From an uncultured Lachnospiraceae bacterium (GTDB taxonomy: Bacteria > Bacillota > Clostridia > Lachnospirales > Lachnospiraceae): 64,000 nucleotides of DNA. Of this stretch, positions 7,845-16,782 are shown piece after piece (positions within the stretch are counted from its first letter, which is position 1; each line of letters begins with the position of its first letter). The notes under the pieces were generated by a model, which was not told the origin of the DNA, did not search any database, and was given only the letters and a program-made list of their open reading frames with translations. The stretch is from assembly GCA_948794795.1 (NCBI GenBank), contig CAQGLR010000016.1, forward strand, positions 1 to 64,000, written 5' to 3'. Both the position numbers and the translations under genes were made by a program.

Positions 7845-8328
7845 AATGGTTGTCCTTTCTGTTTTTATAATATATATTATTTACTTCATTCTGTTCTCTA
7901 TGCATTGATGTAATTATACTTAATTATCTGTAAATTTTCAAGATATACGCAAACTTTAACTTTCTGTAATTCTTTTTATTAACATATGGCAACATATTAA
8001 CAAAATTTAAGGGCAGACAGGAAATTATTATATATATTATATAATAAACATGCAAACTATGGGAATTACCAGAAAAATTTACCTAACAGAGGAAACTCTA
8101 GACATTATAAGAAAAAGAAATTATAAAAAAACTTTTATAATATAAGGAACTTCTTTCCAGAAAATATCCAATAATAAGATAAGAATATATAAACAGAAAC
8201 AAACTTTTTTATTATATTTTAAAAAAAATTGTAAATGGGTATATAATATTTTCTCTTAAAGTTTTACCAGAAAGAAGTTTTTTATTTAAAATAAAAGTAC
8301 TATAAGCATATATGGACAAGATTTTATA
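7845..8328. other. AT-rich intergenic region
   Basis: No gene is convincing here. It holds a plus-strand 31-codon frame at 8050-8145 (MQTMGITRKIYLTEETLDII...), which resembles a ribbon-helix-helix fragment but has no ribosome binding site. There is a 9-bp AT-only hairpin at 8120-8141, followed on the minus strand by a T-rich run, that could end the long leftward glycan transcript. A distant inverted pair AACTTCTTTC / GAAAGAAGTT lies at about 8149-8158 and 8269-8278. Confidence 0.4.
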
Positions 8329-9354
8329 TTATTTATCCCATACCATAATTGTTTTCCCCATACCCATATGTATATCTGTTTCAAATGCTTTAACCATATC
8401 CCCAACTGTATGGACTTCTATCTCTGTGCCTACAATATTCCCAAGGTACCTTATAAGCCATGGATGTTTTTTATACAGGGCAACAGTTTCTAAGAAATCT
8501 TCACGCCCGCTCCTGCTGTTTCCCTGTATATGCAGCCCTTTTTCTAATACCATGCGTGTGTTTACTGGCACAGGGTATTCTGAAACACCAAGCAGGGAAA
8601 TTGTCCCTTCTGGCTGTATATAATCAATAATCTGGTTTACTGCTTTCTGTGACGCAGAACTTCCTACACATTCAAATGCATGGTCCACAGACAAGTCTTC
8701 TGGAATACCTGTTACAAGGAATGTTTCATCCGCAAATGAAAACCTCGACAGTTTCTCCCTGTCTGTTCCAAAAATATAAATCCTGCTCAGGGGGAACATT
8801 GCTTTGGAAACAAGTGCTGTGATATAGCCAAGGTTACCATCACCCCATATGCCAGTTACATCCCTCCTGCTGTGTGCTGCCCTGTCAAAACGCCGCATTG
8901 CATGTACACTTACTGAGACAAGCTCTGTAAATGCTGCCACTGCCTTGTCAATGGCAATGCCAAATGGCACTATGCGGTCTATGGCAAGTGCAACATTCTC
9001 CTGCATAAACCCGTCAAAACCACTTGCACGGAACCTGCTTGAACGCAAGTAGTTCTCTGCAATTACATCATCATGCTCCAAAGGGGTATTTGGTACCATC
9101 ACAACCTCTGTGCCATATGGGAATGTCCCTGACGGGTCATACACCACACAGCCTGTCCCCTCATGGATTAATGCCATAGGAAGCTTCTTTCCCAGCACTT
9201 CCGCTGGCCGCAGCCCCTGGTAATACCTCTGGTCAGCATGGCATATTGACAGGCGGGCAGGCCTTACCACAGCCTGCCCGCTATTTAAATCTATATTATT
9301 AAAACATACTTCAAAACGCCTTGGCGCTACAAGGCGGTAAACTGTGTTAAGCAT
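8329..9354 (-). CDS. tarJ: ribulose-5-phosphate reductase TarJ (zinc alcohol dehydrogenase family)
   Basis: This 341-residue protein matches TarJ, which reduces ribulose-5-phosphate to ribitol-5-phosphate with NADPH for CDP-ribitol synthesis. Diagnostic blocks are YRLVAPRRFEV, VVRPARLSICHADQRYYQGL with the zinc-ligand cysteine, ALIHEGTG, and the Rossmann loop around GIWGDGNLGYI. Two ATGs lie in tandem; the second (9354) has GGAGG four bases upstream, while the first is almost touching it. It follows tarI by about 50 bases and appears to be the last gene of the glycopolymer locus. Confidence 0.9.
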   Translation of the reverse strand: MLNTVYRLVAPRRFEVCFNNIDLNSGQAVVRPARLSICHADQRYYQGLRPAEVLGKKLPMALIHEGTGCVVYDPSGTFPYGTEVVMVPNTPLEHDDVIAENYLRSSRFRASGFDGFMQENVALAIDRIVPFGIAIDKAVAAFTELVSVSVHAMRRFDRAAHSRRDVTGIWGDGNLGYITALVSKAMFPLSRIYIFGTDREKLSRFSFADETFLVTGIPEDLSVDHAFECVGSSASQKAVNQIIDYIQPEGTISLLGVSEYPVPVNTRMVLEKGLHIQGNSRSGREDFLETVALYKKHPWLIRYLGNIVGTEIEVHTVGDMVKAFETDIHMGMGKTIMVWDK

Positions 9355-9401
9355 CATTCCTCCAGTCCTGCCAGGCTGGTATAAATGCCTGGCATATGTT
9401 T

Positions 9402-10127
9402 TTAACTGATGGCTTCCCCTGCCTGTTCCTGTACCAGTGACTCCGCCACCCGCAGGTCATATGGGTAAGTAATCTTTATGTTAAAAGTTTCTCCATGCAC
9501 AAGGTGCACCTCTTCACCCCTTAACACAAATATTTTGCAGGCATCTGTAAGGGTGTCCTTTTCCTCTGTACTTAATGAAAGGTACAGTTCCTTTAATTTC
9601 TTTGCATTGAATGTCTGCGGCGTCTGCCCCTGGTACATCCTCCTGCGGTCTGGCACAGATGAAGCCGTAGTTCCGTCCAGGCTCTCAACAATGGTGTCTG
9701 TCGCAGGCACAACCGTGTCAACCGCACCATACTTTAAGCCATATTTAATATTTTCCTCAATAATGCGGTATGTAAGGAACGGCCTTACGGAATCATGCGT
9801 AACAATAATTGTACTGTCATCCAGGCCATAATTCCCTTCAATGTAAGTAATGGCATTCATTATTGTTTCATTGCGTGTCATCCCGCCTTCAAGTACTTCC
9901 ACATGCCCCTGGCTGCCAGGGATATATTTCTTTACAAGGTTCTTTGTGTCCTCCACCCACTGCTTTGGACAGAGTACAATGATTTTTTCAAATGCATTAT
10001 GTATAAAAAATTTCTCAACCGTATGTATAATAACCGGTTTATCCCCTAACATAAGGTATTGTTTCGGCTTGCCTGCATTGCCCATGCGGCTGCCAGTACC
10101 ACCTGCAAGGATTACAGCAAATACCAT
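9402..10127 (-). CDS. tarI: ribitol-5-phosphate cytidylyltransferase TarI (IspD family)
   Basis: This 241-residue protein carries the IspD/TarI signature LAGGTGSRMGNAGKPKQYL at the N-terminus, VTHDSVRPF in the centre and QGQTPQTF late in the sequence. It couples CTP with ribitol-5-phosphate to give CDP-ribitol. The adjacent tarJ favours TarI over the isoprenoid enzyme IspD. AGGAGG lies eight bases upstream of the ATG. With TarJ it supplies an activated polyol for the TagF-like transferase at the other end of the locus or for the LicD protein. Confidence 0.9.
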   Translation of the reverse strand: MVFAVILAGGTGSRMGNAGKPKQYLMLGDKPVIIHTVEKFFIHNAFEKIIVLCPKQWVEDTKNLVKKYIPGSQGHVEVLEGGMTRNETIMNAITYIEGNYGLDDSTIIVTHDSVRPFLTYRIIEENIKYGLKYGAVDTVVPATDTIVESLDGTTASSVPDRRRMYQGQTPQTFNAKKLKELYLSLSTEEKDTLTDACKIFVLRGEEVHLVHGETFNIKITYPYDLRVAESLVQEQAGEAIS

Positions 10128-10179
10128 GGTGTAGACCTCCTGTATTTATATTTATTATCCTGGAATTTTCTTAATATAT

Positions 10180-10902
10180 TTAATAATTATGCCCTTTTTC
10201 TTTTAAATGTATATTTTTTGCAACAATCAAATCATTTACTTCATCTACTTCAGTCCATTCATAAGAACTTATATCATTATAATAAAGTTCAAAATTATTT
10301 TTAAATATCATCTGTACCAGAGCATTTTCATACCACTGGTCATAATAACCTTCTTCCACCATAAGTTCTATTTCATCTTTTAGCAGCAGTGCACTTTCCC
10401 TGTCCAATTTTGTCACTCCTGCATATTCCCCATAATAAGTTTTTAGTTCCTTACTCATAACCAAAACTTTCTCTTCTGAAACTTCCACATTATAATCCCC
10501 ATTAGCCCTTATAGATGAATCAAGCAGTACAGTTGCCTTTGTCACAGGATAACATACTACTTCCTTTACCAATTTCCTAGACATAACAATATCACCATCT
10601 ATCAGTACAATATTATCTGAATCAAGATGTTTTTTTGCCATCCATAAAGATGCAATTGAATTAGTGACTTCATAAAAGGGGTTATAGATAAATTCTACAT
10701 CGTCAAGACTTTTTTCAATACACCTATGCATATGTCCTGTCACTGCTATTATTTCTGCATTTTGATCTGATTCTTTTATAAGTGAAACCATCCTTTGGAC
10801 TAGATTTGTATTTTCATCAAGTTTAAACATTGATTTTGGATGTTTCAAAGTCAACGGGTGTAACCTTGAACCTTTGCCAGCTACTAACAAAATATACTTC
10901 AT
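10180..10902 (-). CDS. LicC-like cytidylyltransferase
   Basis: From the start at 10902 the 240-residue product begins MKYILLVAGKGSRLHPLTLK and has the nucleotidyltransferase P-loop and Asp metal site (IVLIDGDIVMS near residue 100). It resembles LicC-type CTP:phosphocholine cytidylyltransferases and the cytidylyltransferase half of PntC. The start overlaps the DUF2284 stop by four bases (ATGA), implying translational coupling. With a PhnW-like aminotransferase upstream and LicD nearby, it may activate phosphocholine, phosphoethanolamine or 2-aminoethylphosphonate; sequence alone does not decide which. Confidence 0.8.
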   Translation of the reverse strand: MKYILLVAGKGSRLHPLTLKHPKSMFKLDENTNLVQRMVSLIKESDQNAEIIAVTGHMHRCIEKSLDDVEFIYNPFYEVTNSIASLWMAKKHLDSDNIVLIDGDIVMSRKLVKEVVCYPVTKATVLLDSSIRANGDYNVEVSEEKVLVMSKELKTYYGEYAGVTKLDRESALLLKDEIELMVEEGYYDQWYENALVQMIFKNNFELYYNDISSYEWTEVDEVNDLIVAKNIHLKEKGHNY

Positions 10903-11450
10903 AACTCTCCTTCCTGCCATAACAACAAGCCTATCCTTTTTAATTCTTTATCTGTAGGGAATCTTATATCTATGCCATATTTTTTTGCACTTGCCACCAC
11001 ATCTACACCGATTGCTTCTAAAGGGCTTCTTGACATATAAGGGTTATTACAATGTTCCTTGCCACACCCGTTTTTACACAATTTACAAGAACCGCCTATA
11101 AATGAAATTGCATTTGAGGAATTACAATTCCACATCCATTTTTCAAGACTAAGAAGCAACTTATGTAATTCAATACTTGAATCATTTCTTATTACAGGAT
11201 AATCATTTTTATCAGTAATTCTATATGCCAGGACTACAAGCAGTCCTGAATCATATTCTTTTACCATCTTCTCAAAATTAATATCAGGCAGGTTTGGAGG
11301 ACATCTCCAGTTATTATTATATTTACCACAATAATAACAGTTCATCCTGACATTTTCTTTAAAAACCAGATCTTCTGGATTAATTATTATACCATATGCC
11401 ATGTTATTCTTACTTTTCAAAAATGAAACCAGATCTTCTTTATTAACCAT
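10899..11450 (-). CDS. DUF2284 metal-binding protein
   Basis: This 183-residue protein matches DUF2284, a Cys-rich predicted metal-binding family. It shows CYYCGKYNNNWRCPPNLPDI near residues 38-57 and a second cluster CKLCKNGCGKEHCNNPYMSR near residues 121-140, compatible with an iron-sulfur or zinc site. It is placed between a class V aminotransferase and a cytidylyltransferase, overlapping the latter by four bases. That suggests a part in making the activated substituent, but no reaction is known to me. GGGAG precedes the ATG. Confidence 0.85.
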   Translation of the reverse strand: MVNKEDLVSFLKSKNNMAYGIIINPEDLVFKENVRMNCYYCGKYNNNWRCPPNLPDINFEKMVKEYDSGLLVVLAYRITDKNDYPVIRNDSSIELHKLLLSLEKWMWNCNSSNAISFIGGSCKLCKNGCGKEHCNNPYMSRSPLEAIGVDVVASAKKYGIDIRFPTDKELKRIGLLLWQEGEL

Positions 11451-11469
11451 TACAGATACACTCCCTGTT

Positions 11470-12552
11470 TTATTTTAAACTCAGAAAATTCCACATCCCG
11501 TTAATAAGAATGTCATAATCTTCTAAAGTTAAATCCCCAATATGTGCTACCCGTATACTTCTTCTCCCAAGTTCCCCGCCAACCGGATTCACCATAATAT
11601 TCTTTTTATCTTTTAAATATGTAAAAAGTTCCATTGCTATATCACTTTCAAATCTGACAGGAGTGATTGCATTTGATAATGGAAATGGTGGAAGACATAC
11701 TGGCAACTCTTTTATCTTATCCCTGAAATAAGTACATCTGTTTTTTACTTCTTCAATACGTTTTTCTACACCTTGCCTTATAATTGTCTTAAGCATATCA
11801 TTTAATTCAAAAAATATTCCTACACATGGCGTAAAAGGAGTCTGTCCTCTCTTCATGTTCAAAATATAATCATTAAAATCAAAATACAGAGAAGGTGGTT
11901 TATTTTTACTAACTTTTTCTTCTACAATTTTTTTACCCAGCACTACCACAGAAAGACCCGGTGCAAGGCATAACCCTTTCTGTGAAGATAGTATTGTTAC
12001 ATCAATTTCATACCTGGACATATCATATTCATCACATAAAAATGTACTAATTGCATCTACAATAAGATATAATTTATTCCTTTTACAGAAATCATGTATT
12101 ATTTCTATATTATAAAGTTGTCCTGTGTATGTTTCATGGAGGTTTACCAGCAAACCAGTAAAACCTTTGTTGTCATACTTAAAAAAATGGTCTGCTGACA
12201 ACTCTTCATCTTGTCCCAGCTTAAGTGCTTCAAATGGGATATCATGTATTTCACATATATGTTCAAATCTTTCACCAAATGTCCCACCAGAAATTATGAG
12301 AAGCTTGTCTCTGCTGTTAAAACAATTCATAACTGCCGCTTCCATAGCACCACTTCCAGATGCTGTCAGAAATATTACTTCTGATTCTTTACCAGCTGCC
12401 ATTATTTCTTTGGTTAATTCTGCATTTTCTAAAACCAGTCCTGAAAACTCTGGTGTCCTGAAATAAGGGACTATCTGGTTTCGCACTTTTAATGTATGTT
12501 TATACATTTGGGCAGGTCCAACCGTAAATAATTTTATATTATTTTTTTCCAC
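11470..12552 (-). CDS. class V aminotransferase, PhnW/AGXT-like
   Basis: This PLP enzyme of about 360 residues shows VGPAQMYKHTL at the start, FLTASGSGAMEAAVMNCF (PLP phosphate binding), IVDAISTFLCDEYDM with the cofactor Asp, and SSQKGLCLAPGLS with the Schiff-base lysine. It groups with 2-aminoethylphosphonate:pyruvate and alanine:glyoxylate aminotransferases. The start is taken as GTG at 12552 because GGAGG lies eight bases upstream; the TTG at 12567 would overlap that site. With a separate LicC-like cytidylyltransferase downstream it resembles a split PntC, hinting at CMP-2-aminoethylphosphonate. No PEP mutase is in the window, so the substrate is uncertain. Confidence 0.8.
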   Translation of the reverse strand: MEKNNIKLFTVGPAQMYKHTLKVRNQIVPYFRTPEFSGLVLENAELTKEIMAAGKESEVIFLTASGSGAMEAAVMNCFNSRDKLLIISGGTFGERFEHICEIHDIPFEALKLGQDEELSADHFFKYDNKGFTGLLVNLHETYTGQLYNIEIIHDFCKRNKLYLIVDAISTFLCDEYDMSRYEIDVTILSSQKGLCLAPGLSVVVLGKKIVEEKVSKNKPPSLYFDFNDYILNMKRGQTPFTPCVGIFFELNDMLKTIIRQGVEKRIEEVKNRCTYFRDKIKELPVCLPPFPLSNAITPVRFESDIAMELFTYLKDKKNIMVNPVGGELGRRSIRVAHIGDLTLEDYDILINGMWNFLSLK

Positions 12553-12709
12553 TGCATTTTCCTCCAATTAAGGTATAAATTTTTCATTATAAAATAATCT
12601 GGAATATTATTATAATGACACTAATAATTAATTATAATTGTAAAATTTCTGTATAAAATATCATATTTATATTATATTTTTACTACATTTATACTTTAAA
12701 TTATTTGTA

Positions 12710-15423
12710 TTATAAATATTTAATTGTAGTTTTAGGTACGTATTTTTCTAATAAATCATACTTTCTTTTTTTTAATAATTCACGAACCTTAGTTGCAGAA
12801 ATAATTTTATTATCAATTTTTTTCCTTGGAATTTCTATTATATCGATTTTCGCATTTTTTAAAATTTTTTTCATATCATAGTTATATTGTGATGTTATCT
12901 TGTCAAAAGGTTCTTCACCCACAAACCTGATATTTATCCCAAATCCAGGTGATATATAATACGCAAATATACTTAAATCAAGAAAATCATCATAACATTT
13001 TTCTGTTGGTTTTTCTTTAAAAAAATATCCTGGAAATGTAACAGATGAAATCATAAATTTTCCGCTAGGAAGAACAATTACATTGTTATATTCTTTAGTT
13101 GCATCCTTAACCATAGAAAAACGGTCTTCAAAACTGAAAAAAGATTTATTTTCCTCAACAACAAACACAAATAATAAATCTACTAATTTTGACGCTGTAT
13201 CAATTAAATATTGATGTCCATATGTAAATGGATTACAATTCATTACAACTGCACCAATTTTAGGTTTTTTATTGGTATTTTGTAAACTCATATTAGCAAA
13301 AACAGACTGATATATTTTATTTACTTTTAACATTTGTTTAATTTCTGATATATAATTATGAATCTTTACTTCTAATTCCTTTTCTAAATAAAATTTTACA
13401 TTATTTATACTTCCTTCCATAATATGTTTTATCATTTGAAAAGTTTCTTCTGCCCAAAATCTATAACCATCCAAACCTGGATGACTATAAAAATCCCAGA
13501 ACCATATCTTATTAAAATAATTATTCATTTTTACACAATTAATATTTATAAAACAATCCTCTTTAAAAAATCTATTTGTATTTAAAATAATAATATCATT
13601 TAAAGCTATATCTCTTTCTAAAATTTTATTATATAATTTTAAAACTGGAGAATCATTATCACAAGATAAATCAATAACTTTATATTTATATCCTGCAGAA
13701 TTTATTTTATTTTGCAAAAAAGAGGCAAAGGTATGTTTATCTTCAACTGCATATCCATTAAATGTGCAACCTCCTACAAGCCATATTATTCCTGAATATT
13801 CTTTTGGATTATATGACACTATCCTATTTCCATATAAATCAGTATTAAAATATTTTGAATGATAATTACTTAAAAACTTTATATATCCATTATTTAGTCT
13901 TATTATTTCACAATTTTCCCTGTTTTTTATTACTTCTGTAAGATAATTCTTATCGTTATTGCATATATCTTTGGTAAAATTATTTTCAAAAAAACTATTA
14001 TCTTTTAAATAATTTTCTCTGTTCCTTTCAAGTATAGTATCATTATAAATAGTAAACATAGTAGAAAAAACAAACACATTTTTACATTTTTTAATAAGTA
14101 TTTTATAAACAGAATATTCACAAATATATATCAAAAACATTCTTGTAGACATATAAAAATTTTTATTTACTAATTTATGGACACTTTGATAAGCATCAAC
14201 ATATTTTTTTTCATTATCAATATTTTCCAATGAATCAATTATTTCAAAATTTTGTATTGCTTTAATTTTTTCATGAAGTTCTTCTTGCCAATAACTGTTA
14301 ATCTCCTGTAAAAATCCATCAAAACCTTTCTTTTGTAATTTGTATAAATAATCAACACATTTCATTATATATTCATTATGTGTAAGATAATTACCTGTTA
14401 TTTGTTTATATTTTTGTACTAATTCAATATTCTGTATTAATTCAATTATATTTTCTCTTTCACAATATTCCTCTTTATCACCAGAAAATAAAAATATATC
14501 AAATATAGCTATATTATTATTTTCAAAATAACCTTTTTTATCTACATAAAAACAATCTACATCACAAAGATTCATTAATTTTATTAAAAAAGATGTATAT
14601 TTATTTAGTAAATAAATATTAATACGTTTATATTTAAATATTTCTATAAAATTATTAATTATATCTTTATCAAAATTTTTTATTTTATCAAATTCTGAAA
14701 AATAATAAAGTTCTTCTGAGGTAATAACATTACGATATAATTTACTTATTTTATTTAAATAAATAGCACCAATTTTACTTAAACTTATAATTTTAATATT
14801 ATTATCAGAAATATATACTTCTGTAATATTATCTTTTATTGTTATTTTAATATTTTTTTTCGATATTAAATCACTACAACATTCATAAAATATTTGTTTT
14901 GCCTGATATAATGATTTTTTATATGAACCAGTAATAATAATCTCTTTTATATCATCTGCTTCAAGAAAACATTTTATAGCTCCATTTTTAGCTGAATTTA
15001 ATATATTTTCTAAATCTCTTGAAATAAGCAAATTTCCTGAAAAACGGTCTATCTGGAACAATAACTCTCCAATTTTATTAACTACAGGAATGTTATGTAT
15101 CTTATCATTAATATTAAATATTTTTCTTGCATCTTCAAATACTTGTTCTTCACTCACAAAGACAATACGTTTTATATTTGTATTAACTATCTTACTAATA
15201 TTAATATTATTATTTTTTCTAAAAAAACGGCATATATCTCCTTCAGTTATTGCTCCTAAAAGTATATTTTTACAAGTTACAAAAACTATCTGTATCCCTT
15301 CAATATATTTTTGTAATAAAAGTTCTTCCCCCCCCACTTTTCTAATATATTTTGTTCTATATTTGACTCTGATAAATTTTCAAACTTTAAATTAATTGTA
15401 CATACATTATTATTTCTATACAT
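12710..15423 (-). pseudogene. CBS + SGNH-like + citrate-lyase-ligase-like fusion, frameshifted at a G8 tract (phase-off)
   Basis: The best start is ATG at 15423, with AGAGAGG six bases upstream. That frame reads MYRNNNVCTINLKFEN... to the run of eight Gs at 15335-15328 and then hits a stop soon after. The long frame resumes in the tract and runs to 12710. One extra G (or two fewer) joins both into about 904 residues. Visible parts are two CBS repeats (LLGAITEGDICRFF; IHNIPVVNKIGELLFQIDR), a long middle region, an SGNH-like stretch (WLVGGCTFNGYAVEDKHTF), and a C-terminal domain like citrate lyase ligase (AVVMNCNPFTYGHQYLID; SFFSFEDRFSMV; VIVLPSGKFMISS). The GHxx nucleotidyltransferase motif suggests activation of a carboxylate or phosphate. 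The role is inferred to be making or attaching a polymer substituent. A sequencing or assembly indel in the homopolymer is the main alternative to true phase variation. Confidence 0.75.
15328..15335 (-). repeat. G8 homopolymer tract (candidate slipped-strand contingency site)
   Basis: Eight consecutive C on the plus strand give eight G in the coding strand, 29 codons into the CBS/CitC-like gene. It is the only G/C run of this length I noticed in a very AT-rich locus. Nine or six Gs restore the frame. Confidence 0.8.
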
Positions 15424-15516
15424 TTCATACCTCTCTATCCGCTTCATCAAAATCAAAGATTATATTACAATTAATATATATATCTTTTTATTTCCTAACT
15501 TTAAATTCTATTTTTA

Positions 15517-16704
15517 TTAACTCTCTTCATATTTTGTATGTCTTTGTATACCCACATCATTTGGAAAATTATAAATATGATCAAATTCATATTCCAAATA
15601 TTCTTCAGCTTTGTTTGGTATCCAAACATTAATACCCTCATATATTACTTTATGTAATGGAAATATAATATCCTTACTAATCCACTTTCCCTTATTATAT
15701 AAACAATAAGACATCATATTATCTATTCCAAAATATAAGTTATTGCTATCTTTAACTATATACTTATTATTTGACAATTCTTTTTTAACAATTTTAATCT
15801 TATCAGAGTCATTCTTTTCTTTAATAATTTCTTGATAAAGTAAAGATAAATATTTTTTATGCTCATTATACGAATATTTATCATCATAATAATCAATAAC
15901 AAAATAATCGATAGAAGCAATATTTTTATTCTTATCCATTTTGGCAATCTGGAAATGTGTATAATATTCTAAAACACACCATTCATCTGTATGTTCTGTA
16001 AAAAATTTATCAGGTTCACCTGGACTGGTATCCATGTTCTCTGAACATATAACCTGAAAATTATCAAAACAATATTTTTTAAGCCGTTCATATTCATCCC
16101 TTACCAGAGATAAATCCATATCATCATCCCATGGTATAAACCCATTATGTCTTATATATCCTAATAAATTCCCACTACACAAAAAAGGTTTTATATCTAA
16201 CTTTTTATAAACTTCTTCAAACTCATTTAAAGCGTTAATTTCATCTAATTGATGTTTTCTCAACTTTCCTGTTGCAGGTTTCATCGTCTTTATATCTGCA
16301 TGACGCTTAAAATAATCGACTTGTGTTTCTAAGTCCTTAATCTTTTTTTTATAAAACTGACATTTAATATTAGAACGTTTCTCTACATCTTTTAAAATAT
16401 CTTCCCACCAGTCAATACCATATCCAGAATAGCGGAACATAACAAATGGAATATAATCATATATATCATTGCTTTCAAGCTGTTCTGCTATAATATATGC
16501 TTTTTCAAAATTTACACATAAAACGATAACATAATCTTTGAATATTGTTTTCAATCTATTAAACGAAATAATATTTTTCCCAAATTTTTCTGTACCTTCA
16601 ATATCTGGATTATTATCACAAAAATACTCAACGTTATCATTTCCAATCTGTACTAAAGCATCACGTCCAAAATTACCTGCACCAAATAAAATATACTTTT
16701 TCAT
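15517..16704 (-). CDS. LicD-family phosphotransferase with N-terminal Rossmann domain
   Basis: This 395-residue protein starts with a nucleotide-binding-like domain (YILFGAGNFGRDALVQIG; VEYFCDNNPDIEG). A LicD domain follows with GNLLGYIRHNGFIPWDDDMD around residues 182-201, the metal-binding signature of the family. LicD enzymes move phosphocholine, phosphoribitol or similar groups from CDP donors to glycans. Cytidylyltransferases in the same locus could supply the donor. GGAGG lies 12 bases before the ATG. It sits between the sulfatase-like gene and the CBS/CitC-like gene. Confidence 0.85.
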   Translation of the reverse strand: MKKYILFGAGNFGRDALVQIGNDNVEYFCDNNPDIEGTEKFGKNIISFNRLKTIFKDYVIVLCVNFEKAYIIAEQLESNDIYDYIPFVMFRYSGYGIDWWEDILKDVEKRSNIKCQFYKKKIKDLETQVDYFKRHADIKTMKPATGKLRKHQLDEINALNEFEEVYKKLDIKPFLCSGNLLGYIRHNGFIPWDDDMDLSLVRDEYERLKKYCFDNFQVICSENMDTSPGEPDKFFTEHTDEWCVLEYYTHFQIAKMDKNKNIASIDYFVIDYYDDKYSYNEHKKYLSLLYQEIIKEKNDSDKIKIVKKELSNNKYIVKDSNNLYFGIDNMMSYCLYNKGKWISKDIIFPLHKVIYEGINVWIPNKAEEYLEYEFDHIYNFPNDVGIQRHTKYEES

Positions 16705-16782
16705 ATAATTCTAAATCCTCCATGACGTTACAGATCCACAATTATTTTTTATTTATATATATCTTTTCAAAATTAATATATA

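Noticed and set aside
8050..8145. 31-codon plus-strand ORF resembling a ribbon-helix-helix protein
   Set aside because: No ribosome binding site, very short, and in AT-rich DNA where such ORFs arise by chance.
8149..8278. Inverted pair AACTTCTTTC / GAAAGAAGTT as another invertible segment
   Set aside because: Arms are only 10 bp, the spacer holds no consensus promoter and no recombinase gene is adjacent.
9402..10127. IspD of the isoprenoid pathway
   Set aside because: The sequence type and the adjacent tarJ in a teichoic-like locus favour TarI.
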